Assembly (NCBI GenBank): GCA_028023455.1
Contig: JAQFVV010000056.1
Span: forward strand, 2,544,001 to 2,608,000
From: Epiperipatus broadwayi
Lineage: Eukaryota; Onychophora; Udeonychophora; Euonychophora; Peripatidae
Reading direction: 5' to 3'
Length of the DNA stretch: 64,000 nucleotides
Shown here: in pieces, positions 1 to 11,428 of the stretch
Layout of the letters: each line of letters starts with the position of its first letter
How positions within the stretch are numbered: position 1 is the first letter of the stretch
Notes under the pieces: generated by a model
What the model was told of the DNA's origin: nothing
Database searches by the model: none
What the model saw: the letters and a program-made list of their open reading frames with translations, nothing else
Program-made: the position numbers and the translations under genes

Positions 1-3000
1 ATATTCTCATTTACCCACATACTGCAATCATAAATTTAAAACTTTAAGTAAAATAATATATTTTAAAACTTAAATAAAAATAATAGTTTCATTATGTAAA
101 GCTATTTTGTTTAAATCTATTTATTTTAGAAATATTACATTCATAATATTTGTTTTCATTTAATAAAATAATATTTAACTTTAAATAGATTTAAACATTT
201 AGACTTTAAAAGTAATTAATTTTGTTGTTTTTAGATTTATAAAAATCACACCACATATTTTATGTAAAAAGTAAATGAGGGTGGGGAAAGGGAACAATAC
301 TGGCTAATTTTAAACTGTTTATACCAGTTTCACTAGTGATTTTTTTTTTGATTAATTATAAGATAAAAGTTTAGCGAGCAAATTTTAATTAAATAAATTG
401 GATCAGAATATCTGAGAATGTGCGTATAATACATTTTAATTAAAAGTGCATTCCTCAGTATCTGATCTAATCTAATTAATAAATTTTAAGTAATGGATTT
501 CATTACTGCAGGGAAAAAGTGATTTGTATAATACAGGAGTATAAATAAGACTGATTTTATGGTAAGTTATAGTTATTTAAGAGACAAATTTTAGACATTA
601 ATGTAGATTTTAGTTATCTAAAATCTGAGTTAAAGTTTGAAATAAGTTTTAAAGTTTAGAATAACAAGTTTAAAAGAAAGAAAAGAAGTTTGTCAAAGAA
701 ATCATCTTATTTGATTCTCAATGAGAAGTGAACTATATCCAGAAATTCCCATGGTGGTCAATTTAGAATGATGGGGTAAAAGGCAGTGGGCCATCTTCCC
801 TCAAAATGGCTTTCCCACCACCATCATTCTCCATCCAAAGTTCTGTGAATTGTGCTTAAAATGCCAACTAAACCATCAGAAGTAATGCTGCTCATGGAAG
901 CTGTATTGTGAAACATCCTGAATTATGCTGCTTGTAAAATCTGTGATCACAGAGGAGAAACAAAAGTTTGCTCAAGAAGTCTATTTAAATTTTGGGAAAT
1001 GCTTACAGACTGCCCTTGCAAAGTGAGGTAATTACAAATGTAACCCAAGATCTCGTAAACCTTAAGCTTTAGCTATCTTTAATAATGTACTTTATATTAT
1101 GTATTTATCTTGCGTATTCATTTAATCCTTCATGAATTTTTCTACTTGAGTTACTCTTTTTTTATATATGTATAATGTTTTATTTTAAATGCCTTATTAT
1201 AATGTGATTTTTTAAATTTATTCTTTCAAGCCTGTGTGAGTTGCATAAAGAAATTTTATAAATGCTTGGTTACCATATTAATTATTAAATTGCAAGCATG
1301 TATTTCCCTTCCCTTTTATTAACTGTTTTTAAGATAATTATTTTATGTATCACTTAAAATAGTTTTTCATTTAAATTTTCCTTTTGTTGAGAGAGACTGG
1401 CCATAAAATAAATTTAAGAGCGAGTTATTCTGCATTTTTTGTGAACCGCCCTTTTTATATATATTTTAAAATTAAGTTGTGTGTTGCTGGTAAATATACT
1501 GAAGTATCAAATTCATGGTAATCTTCCCAAGTTTGTTGACGACTGAGTCCATGTCCCTGTTTTACTCTGCGATTTCCATTAGAGTGTGACATAAATGTCT
1601 CACTGGGGAATTTATTTGCATTCGTCCCCATAGCCACAAAGCTCCTGAGGGTGGGCCAGGCTTGGGCTGTGTAAGGACTAGAGATGTCCCAGATAAATGG
1701 CAAAATGCCTATCCAAACTTCAAATTTAGTTTTATTTACTTGTTTTCTGGTACAGCCATGATTCCAACTGATCGTACTCCATCCTTCGCACTTTATCTCA
1801 CTAGAACCACTGCATATTCCCATAAAAACTTATTATTCAATTTGATTAGATGAATCCCAGTAATGTGCAGTATAGCTTTATCTTAGAATCAATATTCACA
1901 TGAGCTTCACTTTTATTAATTTAAGACTCCCTGTTCATGTTTTAATTAGTCGTTTAAATTGCTTTAATACTTTGCATAGCTTACACATACTTACCTTTTA
2001 ATATAATAGACACAGTATAAAAATAAAATAACTCAAGTAAAAAATACAAATATTATATATATTTATTTTGCTATCAAATCTGGAGGGCATACTTTATAAC
2101 TTTATATGTTTCAATAAATAGTGTATTAATTAAATAGTTACTTTTGTTTATTTATCCAGGGTGCAATCTAAGTTACATACCCATATTAGGCTTATCTTTG
2201 GCAATCTATAAGTTATTGTTAGATGAACCTAAGGCTATTTTAATTTTAGAGTCTCTTGTTTCTCCCTGACCATTGGCACTGGCAAGAAATGATACTATTA
2301 GTAGCATCAAATGCATTATCACATAGATGGCATTGTGGAGCTTAGATTTTGGATTCGAACTTGGGATTTCTGAGAGGCACCCCTTCCTAGTGTTGAGTTC
2401 CAAGTCTGGGGTTTAAATTCTGCAGTGTGTTAGTGAGATAGACGAATTTTGACTGTTACAGTATTTTCACGCAACAAAATCCAGAGTCCTGGCAAATTAT
2501 ATCAAGGCTGATCTACATGAGGGTTGAGACCTCAAATCTCACCACATCTCAGCTCCTCCACCAACACTCTATAACTTACTACCCTATGAATGACAGATAT
2601 GAGGCTACACTCAGAATTTCTTAGTTCGCGTTCCGGCAGTAGCCAAAGATGGAGCAAGAGACTCGGGGAATATTAACTAAATTACTATTAATCCAAACAC
2701 ACACACACATCTATGGCTGGCTAGATAATGCATATATTAATAAGTACCACTAATTTAAGAAACTTAATGATGATTTAGAATGGATTACAAATGAAACTCA
2801 AAAAGAATTATTATAATGTAATATATTTTAATTAATCAATATAAATCAAATAAACAAAAGTGCATTGAAGAACACACACAGATGTAAACAACGATGAGCA
2901 AGTAACAGAATCTCATCTGATGCACTATAATTAAAGAGTTTGTTACAATTTTATAATCTACAGTTTCTAATCATGCCTTCTATGCCCAACCTATTAGGCT

Positions 3001-5202
3001 TGCGGTGGTTAAGTTGGTGCAAGAATGATGATTTATTATTTTAATATTTAATAAAAGTCATTTATTAATACTATGCAGATTATATATGTATAAATCAAAT
3101 TATAAGTTTAGATCAATGCTGAAATATTACCTAATGAAGGGATAAACTGGAGCTTTATAGTATAACTTCAGATACTATGGCATGTATATATATATATTAC
3201 TAGAGAAGTGTGCGTCTTGAATGTGTAGTTAATCAGGGGATTCCGTACCAAGTACTTGGTTCCCGTGGATCATACAACTTGCTGTGAATAAAGTGAACAC
3301 ATAGTTTGGTGATCAGAGCAGCTTATTAAAGCAATCTGGACCCTCATGTTCCAGTTCTAAAGAAGAGCTGTCCGAACTAAAAAGATGATGGGGTGGCCAT
3401 TAAAACTAGAAGCCCATTTATATAGAAACATACAGCAAAGCATACATGCATGTATGTGCTTCCTAAAGACACATTTGCCATGCTAAACAAAATAATTATT
3501 AATAACTAAAAGTATGTAAAATTCTATAGTTTTGTTCCGCGAAACTACCATATGCTAGTTCATTAATTAGCATTCTTAAAACATGCTAAAAAAATACTTA
3601 AAAGTAATCTAATTTTATTAGTAAATCTGCACAGTTTATAATATAACTAAAGATGGCTAAAGCATATCTGGGACTTAACCAATATTTATAATAAGCTTTA
3701 TAATTCATTCTTGAATTTATTAACTAATTACTTTATTACTTGCAAACCTAATTTTAGGTAACAATAATAATAATAAGATAAATATAATAGCTTAACAAAT
3801 ATATTTAGGTTTTCAGAATGGAGATTTGGGGAGAGGATCTAATCATCTTTCTCCCTCAAACTTTATTCATAAAATCAATCTCCATTCTGAACTGGGCATA
3901 GCATAAGTTAAAATAACATATATAAAACAAAGAATAAGGCAGAACCACAGATTAGAAATATAGAACTAATAACTGCATAAGTTATTATTAACAAGCATTT
4001 AAAGTTTATATTTTAAATTAATAAGTGGGTAAGTTTATAGGTATTACTTTATCAGACTTTTAGGATAATTTTAACTCATAATTTACAGTTTAGATAACTT
4101 TTAAATTCATTAAAACATTTTACAGTTTAAAAGTTTGTGCACGATTACTATTATATAGCTTAGAATTTCAGAGATTCATTTATAAAGTTCTTAAAGTTAT
4201 TTTAAAGAGTTCTTCAGGTGAAAAATTGTTATCACATCTTCTTTGTTGAGGCTCCTGTAATTGATCATGATCATTCTTGGCTGGGCTGATCCATTGCTGA
4301 TGCTGTCTTCTTAGCAGGCTGGTGGGTCTTGAACTCTGGCTTGAGCATTGACCAATTTCTCCACAAAGGTAGACAGGCAGTGGTTGTTTTCATGGTGAAA
4401 TGTTAATGAGTGAACCCCTTTTAGCAAAACTTGAAGTTATTTACACTAGAAAAATCTGTAATTTGAGTGGACTGTTTATAACTTTTTACAACATTTTCTT
4501 AGTAATTAAAAATGCATAAAATGAAAACCTTGGCCATTTTCTTGGCAAACAATAATGGTCAACAGGTCACTTCTCATTCTTAGTTTTATTTTTTAAAGTT
4601 TGCCATAATTAGAGAGCTATGATTATGGTGAGTTTCAATGAAAGTGTCAGCTTTAGATTATAGAAAATAATCACTTTATTATGCAGACAAATAAATTTAT
4701 GCAAATTTGAATTGCAAATACAAATGAAGTGAAAAATCAATATATATATATATTATTTCTTTAGAGCCACATTTATATATTTTTAAAGTTATACCTTGTG
4801 TTTAGACCTGTTAGAGAATATTATTTTCACCAATGGTCAATAGTTGCATTATATTATAACTATTTTTATACTCATCTGATACAATTATTGTTAATAGGGG
4901 ATCTTTATTCTTGAAATAAGATTATCTAGATAACCATCTATTGACCAATATTATAATAGTTAGATGAGTTAACTACATGAAAAAAAATTACAATGTTCAC
5001 CTGCCTCTGAATCAAATGACCAAACATGGATTTGATATTTTGTACTTTTATATTTAGCTTATTTATTTATTTTTAGCCCTACCTCATAAAATAAAAAGTA
5101 ATTTATTAACTATACTTATTGATTCAAAGTGTTTTATTAGATAACTTTACACAATTAAAAAAATTATGACTTATTTTATAGATTTCAAATTTATTAAGAT
5201 AT
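1..5202. other. AT-rich stretch without recognisable genes
   Basis: No recognisable gene or element was found. A 122-codon minus-strand frame at 1455-1823 is open but matches no family I know and has no visible splice or codon-use support. A minus-strand B-box-like motif (AAGTTCGAATCC) near 2350-2362 could be a decayed tRNA-SINE. Patches of higher complexity lie at 720-1030, 2440-2680 and 4230-4400. A 15-bp inverted repeat (TTCAGAATGGAGATT at 3812-3826 and its complement at 3877-3891) frames about 50 bp. Short (CA)n and (TA)n tracts are present. Confidence 0.5.
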
Positions 5203-5249
5203 TATAATTCACATTAATAACTAATATTTTTTATTGCATTGCCAAATGT

Positions 5250-5487
5250 ATACCATATAATACTAAATCATCCATGCACTTTACTACTGTTACACAAATG
5301 CTTTATTTACCAACCTCTTTTACAGTTTACAGTTTTGATTGCCCCATCAATCTTCTTCAGAACTTTTATATCTCCTAACTTCAACTGTTGATGGGGCAAA
5401 CGAAACTGTAAACTGTAAAAGAGGATGGTAAATAAAGTGTTATGTAACAGTAGTAAAGTGCATGGATGATTTAGTATTATATGGTAT
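5250..5487. repeat. Long hairpin (MITE-like) element with 15-bp flanking direct repeats
   Basis: Two ~100-bp arms (5250-5350 and 5388-5487) are near-perfect reverse complements around a 37-nt loop. The outer ends are ATACCATATAA and its complement. The 15-bp word TATAATTCACATTAA occurs at 5203-5217 and again at 5485-5499, which looks like a target-site duplication, although the left copy lies 32 bp outside the arm. The minus strand carries CTGAAGA (5354-5360) followed by a GATTG/CAATC stem and AAAAC, which resembles a decayed hammerhead core. The plus-strand arm keeps GAAAC but has lost the CTGANGA side. It could be a MITE or an inverted pair of PLE terminal units. Confidence 0.75.
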
Positions 5488-5664
5488 AATTCACATTAAG
5501 TCTATAAATCTTTTTATCTCAATTTATAATATTTTGTAGTCATTGTTCAGGTTAGACCAATATACACACACATGCAACATACACACACATACATATATAT
5601 ATAAATGCAAAACCATAAAACAATACAATACTAGATTAAATCCAAAATTTTACCAAAATTCTTA

Positions 5665-5707
5665 CACGACCATGGTTTCATCTACTACAAATAGACCTTC
5701 TCAAGTG
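5665..5707 (-). ncRNA. Hammerhead-like motif at PLE-1 end, left copy
   Basis: This is the inverted counterpart of 8584-8626 and is identical in its core: TTGAGA, a TCTA/TAGA stem, then GAAACCATGGTC. The 3' half fits a hammerhead with a 3-bp stem III, but the 5' half departs from CTGANGA. It is probably a decayed or divergent ribozyme of the PLE terminal region. Confidence 0.35.
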
Positions 5708-5765
5708 AAAATCAAACTAAAGGAAATAACAAATATATATACACAAAAACAAACCTTCCCATAAT

Positions 5766-6377
5766 TCATTTCAAACTCCACCTTCCCTTAATATCAAAAG
5801 AAGTCTTCATAAGATTGATAGCCTCAGAATCAAGAAGATTTATCATCAAAGTCTCCTTTATTCTTCTTTTTAACTCATTCTTTTCATAAAAAATAACCGA
5901 AGCATTGTTAAACAATATTTTATGACCTGTATTCAATTCATGAATATATAAAGCTGAGTTAAGATACCTATGTTTAACTCTACTTATATGAACCTTAATC
6001 CTTTCATTAAGGCTAAATTTACTGTGGCCTACATAAAACTTACCACAACTACATGGAATCTTGTAAACAATACCAGGAATAGACCTACTATCAATAGACT
6101 GTTTAGAACCATTAAATAATAAATTCAAATCAGAACCTTTCTTCCATGCAACCTTCCTTCCACCTAACAAACGACTATTCTTATAAACCAAATTATATAT
6201 TGAAGCCTTAAATGGTAATGACATATAATCATTATCCTTACCAACAAAATTCTTACCATCAAAATCATGACTATAAACATTATTATTAAATACAACTTTT
6301 AAAATAAAATCATGACTATAACCCAATTCTATATATTCAGCAGCAAATAGACTTCTTTGAATATCAGCATTAAGCAA
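5766..6377 (-). pseudogene. PLE-1 left copy: RT C-terminus plus GIY-YIG endonuclease region
   Basis: A 203-codon open frame reads through the end of the RT thumb-like region, a linker and a C-terminal GIY-YIG nuclease region. The diagnostic stretch is IVYKIPCSCGKFYVGHS (around residues 104-120), followed by a basic helix (LNERIKVHISR) and HELNTGHKI. In PLEs this domain nicks target DNA for retrotransposition. At two codons where the right-hand copy has stops, this copy still reads through, so it preserves the ancestral frame better. It lacks its own start, is joined to the upstream RT frame by a frameshift near 6350, and is unlikely to be expressed as an independent protein. Confidence 0.85.
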
Positions 6378-6829
6378 AAATTCCTACAACAAAAATTCAA
6401 CAAAGACATTTTTTTATGTATAAAAGGCTGATCAGGCCTAATCATATTTCTCAAATTCTTAAGTTTTATAAAATGACTACAAAACAAAACATCATTAACT
6501 TTCTCAACATTTAAATCTAAAAACTTTAATTTTACAAAATCAAAACCACCCCCCTCAATTGTAAAGTTAATACTAGAATCAAAAGCATTCAATCCACATA
6601 AAAACTCTTCTAATTTCTCTTTTTGAATAACAAAAAAACAATCATCAACATGCCTAACAAATAATTTTATAGAACATGATAACAGATTAATAACACTACA
6701 CTCCAAATAATCAATATAGACAGCACACATCAATGGAGAAATGACATAACCAATAACCCAACCTTCTCTAATCTTATAAAACACATCATTGGACATAAAA
6801 TACATTGAATCCTCTAACAGCAAAAGCAA
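6329..6829 (-). pseudogene. PLE-1 left copy: reverse transcriptase fragment
   Basis: The 166-codon frame covers the central RT palm: GWVIGYVISPLMCAVYID, equivalent to the PLE GxxMGxxxSP motif, and RHVDDCFF, the catalytic xxDD box. In the right copy the box is RYVDDCLF, so the usual Tyr has become His here. About 30 bp present in the right copy (the NRRLNNFNNN region) is altered or missing near 6375, shifting the frame into the GIY-YIG part. The frame ends abruptly at the head-to-head junction (6840), so the N-terminal half of the RT is absent. Confidence 0.85.
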
Positions 6830-6847
6830 ATCATGAAAAAAAAATAA

Positions 6848-7420
6848 TTTGTTTTTGCCCCTAAGGAAATTAGTTTTGTTAAAAAAAGATTGATAGCCAA
6901 TGATGTTATTTTGTTAAAAGAAGATAAAGGTGGCCGTTTTGTATTATTAAATAATATTGGTTTTAAAAGTAAAGTTTCTTTAGAATTGAATAATGAAAAA
7001 TATGCTATTTTGGATTCTGATCCTGGTAAAAATATAAAATGTAAATTAATTAAGATTATGAAAGTTATGGAAAATAAAAAGATTTTTGATAGAGTTACTT
7101 ATTTAAATGGTTACCCTAGTGATTATGTGGCTCCAAAGGTTTTCTTTAATTTGAAGTCTCATAAAGATAATTTGGGGGGTAGTTTTTTTGGGGGAGGAAA
7201 ATTTGTTATAAGATATTTTAAGGATTATATAAAATTAGGTCAATTTTGTGTTTCTTCTTCTTTTGAAGCTTTTAAGAAAATAAATGGTTTTGTTTTGGAT
7301 GATGATTGTGTTTTTGGTAGTTTAGACATTGAAAATATGTACCAATCGGTTAATAGATTAAAAAGTATTGATGTTTTTCTTTCAATTTTAAAAAAAATAG
7401 GAATGTTTTTCTGCAGATAA
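6848..7420 (+). pseudogene. PLE-1 right copy: N-proximal reverse transcriptase segment
   Basis: The frame is open from at least 6848. It contains the early PLE RT motif ILLKEDKGGRFVLLN, then PKVFFNLKSHK and the palm motif GSLDIENMYQSV, whose Asp in SLDIENMY is the first catalytic carboxylate. Codons upstream of the first possible start are in frame and resemble PLE protein, so this piece is 5'-truncated by the inversion junction rather than having a true start here. It ends at a frameshift around 7415, after which the RT continues in the frame of 7440-7964. Confidence 0.85.
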
Positions 7421-7428
7421 GATTAAGG

Positions 7429-7964
7429 TTTTTCATGATTTGCTTTTGCTGTTAGAGGATTCAATGTATTTTATGTCTAATGATGTGTTTTATAAGATTA
7501 GAGAGGGTTGGGTTATTGGTTATGTTATTTCTCCATTGATGTGTGCTGTCTATATTGATTATTTGGAGTGTAGTGTTATTAATCTGTTTTCATGTTCTAT
7601 AAAATTATTTGTTAGGTATGTTGATGATTGTTTGTTTGTTATTCAGAAAGAGAAATTAGAAGAGTTTTTATGTGGATTGAATGCTTTTGATTCTAGTATT
7701 AAGTTTACAATTGAGGGGGGTGGTTTTGATTTTGTAAAATTAAAGTTTTTAGATTTAAATGTTGAGAAGGTTAATGATGTTTTGTTTTGTAGTCATTTTA
7801 TAAAACCTAAGAATTTGAGAAATATGATTAGGCCTGATAGTTATCAGCCTTTTATACATAAAAAAATGTCTTTGTTGAATTTTTGTTGTAGGAATAGAAG
7901 GCTTAATAATTTTAATAATAATGCTGATATTCAAAGAAGTCAATTTGCTGCTGAATATGTATAA
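7429..7964 (+). pseudogene. PLE-1 right copy: reverse transcriptase palm
   Basis: This frame continues the RT after the frameshift near 7415, with GWVIGYVISPLMCAVYID and the catalytic RYVDDCLFVIQKEK. The later FDFVKLKFLDLNVEK corresponds to the conserved FLDL segment that follows the active site. It ends in a stop after AAEYV, and a second in-frame stop follows within about 10 codons; the left copy has sense codons at both places. The methionine usually placed in the xxMG motif is Ile (WVIGY). The copy is a dead but readable PLE RT. Confidence 0.85.
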
Positions 7965-8099
7965 TTGGGTTATAGTCATGATTTTATTTAAAAAGTTGTA
8001 TTTAATAATAATATTTATAGTCATGATTTTGATGGTAAGAATTTTGTTGGTAAGGATAATGATTATATATCATTACCATTTAAGGCTTCAATATATAAT

Positions 8100-8525
8100 T
8101 TGGTTTATAAGAATAGTCATTGGTTAGATGGAAAGAAGGTTGCATGGAAGAAAGGTTCTGATTTGAATTCATTACTTAATGGTTTTAAACAGTCTATTGA
8201 TAGTAGGTCTATTCCTAGTATTGTTTATAAGATTCTATGTAGTTGTGGTAAGTTTTATGTAGGCCAGAGTAAATTTAGCCTTAATGAAAGGATTAAGGTT
8301 CATATAAGTAGAGTTAAACATAGGTATCTTAACTCAGCTTTATATATTCATGAATTGAATACAGGTCATAAAATATTGTTTAACAATGCTTCAGTTATTT
8401 TTTATGAAAAGAATGAGTTAAAAAGAAGAATAAAGGAGACTTTGATGATAAATCTTCTTGATTCTGAGGCTATCAATCTTATGAAGACTTCTTTTGATAT
8501 TAAGGGAAGGTGGAGTTTGAAATGA
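8100..8525 (+). pseudogene. PLE-1 right copy: GIY-YIG endonuclease region
   Basis: A 141-codon frame contains IVYKILCSCGKFYVGQSKF, the GIY-YIG-type core of PLEs, then LNERIKVHISRVKHRYLNSA and the C-terminal tail ending in GRWSLK. The CxC next to the core is typical of PLE nuclease regions. The sequence is nearly identical to the left copy over its last 100 residues. Two stops upstream (7962 and shortly after) separate it from the RT. A 3' untranslated tail of about 160 bp follows and ends at 8688. Confidence 0.85.
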
Positions 8526-8583
8526 ATTATGGGAAGGTTTGTTTTTGTGTATATATATTTGTTATTTCCTTTAGTTTGATTTT

Positions 8584-8626
8584 CACTTGAGAAGGTCTAT
8601 TTGTAGTAGATGAAACCATGGTCGTG
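8584..8626 (+). ncRNA. Hammerhead-like motif at PLE-1 3' end
   Basis: Within the PLE-1 3' tail, GAAACC-AT-GGTC gives the invariant GAAA, a 3-bp stem III with a minimal loop, and a cytosine at the expected cleavage position. A TCTA/TAGA stem II precedes it, and CAC/GTG can start stem I. The catalytic box reads CTTGAGA instead of CTGANGA, so activity is doubtful. Hammerheads are known in PLE terminal repeats, and the motif's position fits that role. Confidence 0.4.
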
Positions 8627-9219
8627 TAAGGATTTTGGTAAAATTTTGGATTTAATCTAGTATTGTATTGTTTTATGGTTTTGCATTTTTATTTTTGCTA
8701 GTATAGTATTAGGCAGGGTTGATGATACATATATATTGAAGCAGTCGGATCTGAGTTCGATCCTAGCTTCATGACATCTAGCCATAAGCCCACTTCAAAC
8801 CCTAGTACTAACCTTAAATTTTCGATGCAATGGGGCTTTATACGTTCAATCCATGCTAATTTCCATAAAGAAAAACTTATTTTATAAATGTGTATTAAAA
8901 TTAATTAGTTTCAGATTTAAATTGATCAATTCTATTAATAAATTCATGATAGAATTATTCATGAATTTATATATTATAACTGCATGGATTGTGTGTATAT
9001 ATTTGTAAATATTTAAATATATATAATTGTTTAAAAGTTTCATTGCATCTTGGGAATGTTTGATTTTATTTTTAAATAATTTGTTAAAGTTTTATTGATT
9101 AAAAGCTACATTCTTTCAATAAGCTTTCAGATTTTCCCTTTCCAAAAACAATAGTTAAAGTTTTATTAATTAGAAAAAAAGATAAAAATTTCCTAATTAA
9201 AATCATTTTCTGATTTTAA

Positions 9220-9249
9220 GAATTCATTTTCTAATTAGAAAATGAATTC
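9220..9249. repeat. 30-bp perfect palindrome
   Basis: The half-site GAATTCATTTTCTAA is followed immediately by its exact reverse complement. The same 30 bp are intact in the second copy of the host repeat at 15203-15232 while neighbouring bases differ. Confidence 0.9.
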
Positions 9250-9965
9250 AAGTTAATGATTTTGAAAGCCTTATCGAAGGAATGTATCTAAAAACAACCA
9301 GTAGATTTTGTGACATTGATAATGAAAGAAGCGCTAGCCCGAAGGCATCAAATACAGTAGTATATATAGCTCTGAAAAGTTTGGAGAAGAAAGGAAGCCA
9401 TCTTTGTTGCAGAAAAGTGCTAGTAAATTATGTGCTGTTCAAAATTATAAAATCAAATAGTGTTTCGATCATGGTGAAGAGCTAAAATGTCAGGAATCTG
9501 GCTATTGTTCCTGAAGTCCCCTAAAAAAATCTTCAATGAAGCTTCTGAATCTTTTCCGGAACAATCATGTGGCTAAAAATATGAAAAGCCACTAAAATGC
9601 TGTTCAAGTAATCGACTAAATGCATGCCTATGTTTTTTACCAACCCGGATGTGTAAACTAAGAACCAGCCCAGAAGAAATGGGTAATATGTTTTCATAAT
9701 GAACCTTAAACTTTCTGGCCAGTTTCGAACTTTACTTTACACTTCCTTTTAGAGCTCTTTTATTCTTTAATGTAATAATCTTTATAAAACCTTTTATTCA
9801 TGCTACTGTAAATTTATATCGTAATTCTCTCAATCTCTAGTCTTTAAACTTTCTCTTTTCTTACTTGGTGGTTCATTTATTATATTATATATATATATAT
9901 ATTATATTATATATATATTTGTGTGCTTTATTAATGTCGTTTATTTTTAATTATATGCCAATAAT

Positions 9966-10088
9966 CTTTCGACTCGATGAGCTCCTTTGTTCTATTTGCC
10001 TCATGCAAATAATATAATATTAATTCTAATAGTAGTTCTCACCCATTAGAACTAAATTTATAAGTTCTATCAATCATCGAGTCGAAAG
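9966..10088. repeat. 15-bp inverted repeat framing ~120 bp
   Basis: CTTTCGACTCGATGA at 9966-9980 faces its exact complement at 10074-10088. A second, inner inverted pair (TTCTAAT/ATTAGAA) lies between them. In the other copy of the repeat (18101-18115 and 18209-18223) one arm has a single change. Confidence 0.85.
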
Positions 10089-11428
10089 AAATTATTACAT
10101 GTTTACTATTTTTATAATTGGCTAATAATAAATTATTAGCTCCATTTCCAATCTATGCCTCAGCTATTTTCTCGTGTTTACCAATATGTATTTATTCATA
10201 TATATAATGTTAAAATATTTTTGCAAAAGGGCCGATAAAGGAATTAAATATATTCTAATTCAAATTTCAGTTAATTGCTATTAAGATTCAGGAAGGGCAC
10301 GATGATTGGGGCATAATTAATATGATTTACAAATACTTTAAAATAGTTTTACTTAAAAGCTTGTTTGACTTTAATTCATTTGATCAAGTCATCATGTAGA
10401 GCATTCTATAATTGGGTTTTAGTTCTCAAACGGTGACTAGTAAGTCATCATATTCAACGTTGCTGACGTAGGGCAATCTTCCGCTCCGTTAGGCTGGTCG
10501 GTGACAATATTTCTGTTATTTTAAATTATCGAGGAAGAAAGCACTTCCTCTTCAATTTATATTAGTCAGAGGGCATAAGACTTGTCAGATGCAAGCTGCC
10601 ATAGGACTTCGATTATCGACTATCTATCGTCTTTCAATTTCACTTTATAGATCATAATTCATCAGCACCGTAGCCTTTCTGTTCCGGTAAAGCCCACTCT
10701 GATGCTCATAATTAGTGATGAAGTGATTTCAATTAAAGTCAAGCAAATTCTCAGTTACCTCGAAGTAAATAAGTTTTTCAATAAAGATTAAAGTTATGCC
10801 CTAAAATACGTATCTTGCTCTTCATGAATAGATTTGCGAATGTGAAAATAAATATCACATTCTTTTGTATAAAATTAGAGTAATAATTTCCTTTACTAAT
10901 GAATATCTTTATCTGTCTTTATTTTCTTGTCAGGGGCATAGACACAGAATTCCAATATTGCGTATTACTCATTGGCATATAATAAGGACCGCCACTCTTG
11001 TCATCATAATCATAAACTTTGTTTAAGGGCTAGAATTAATTAATATAATCATTATTTAAAATTCAAACAAAACAAATTATTATTATTAAATATTTTCTAA
11101 ACACACTTGGTTTCATTGTTTCTTATTTATCTTATTCAATAATTATTTTAACGTTAATGCTCGCTGTTTGTGTTGGAAACCCGAACATATGCATATGATT
11201 CGAATTAAAAAAGTATCTTATGTTAATCAATTATCCGATATTAGTGTCAGTTCAGGGGTCTCTAATCCTTACCAACCATTGAGCTAGTTTCTTGGCGCAT
11301 AGCACTGTGCTGTCGATTTAGATTTCTACTAATCTGAGCTGGTGAGTTGGGTTTGAATTCAGTTTGAACCGCCTGAGTTTGAATCCGACTTGCGTCTGAG
11401 ATGGTGGGTTTATCGACTGGTACATGGT

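Larger units (their letters stand above)
5603..8688. mobile_element. PLE-1: Penelope-like element, two head-to-head partial copies
   Basis: Left copy 5603-6840 (minus) and right copy 6841-8688 (plus) meet head to head. The left copy corresponds to 7429-8688 of the right copy. Both 5' ends are truncated and both 3' ends stop at the same base. Protein products show PLE reverse transcriptase followed by a GIY-YIG endonuclease region. Each copy has independent indels and stops, so they diverged after duplication. Inverted, 5'-truncated partner copies are a known habit of Penelope-like elements. No clear target-site duplication is visible at the outer edges. Confidence 0.9.
8737..11428. repeat. 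Unrecognised 2.7-kb repeat, copy 1
   Basis: This is the uninterrupted copy of a unit repeated at 13952-19554, a few percent diverged by eye. Both copies begin at GAAGCAGTCGGATCTGAG and end at ACTGRTAC, with unrelated flanks. The first ~160 bp contain a tRNA B-box-like word (GAGTTCGATCC), and the last ~100 bp contain another (GAGTTTGAATCCG). The longest frames are 67 codons (9282-9485) and 71 codons (11262-11477, minus) and resemble no known protein. Inside lie a 30-bp perfect palindrome and a 15-bp inverted repeat framing ~120 bp. The sharp shared ends favour a non-autonomous transposon over chance duplication, but the superfamily is unknown. Confidence 0.75.

Noticed and set aside
1455-1823. 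122-codon minus-strand frame
   Set aside because: Open, but with no recognisable motif, homologue or splice context; left within the unannotated stretch.
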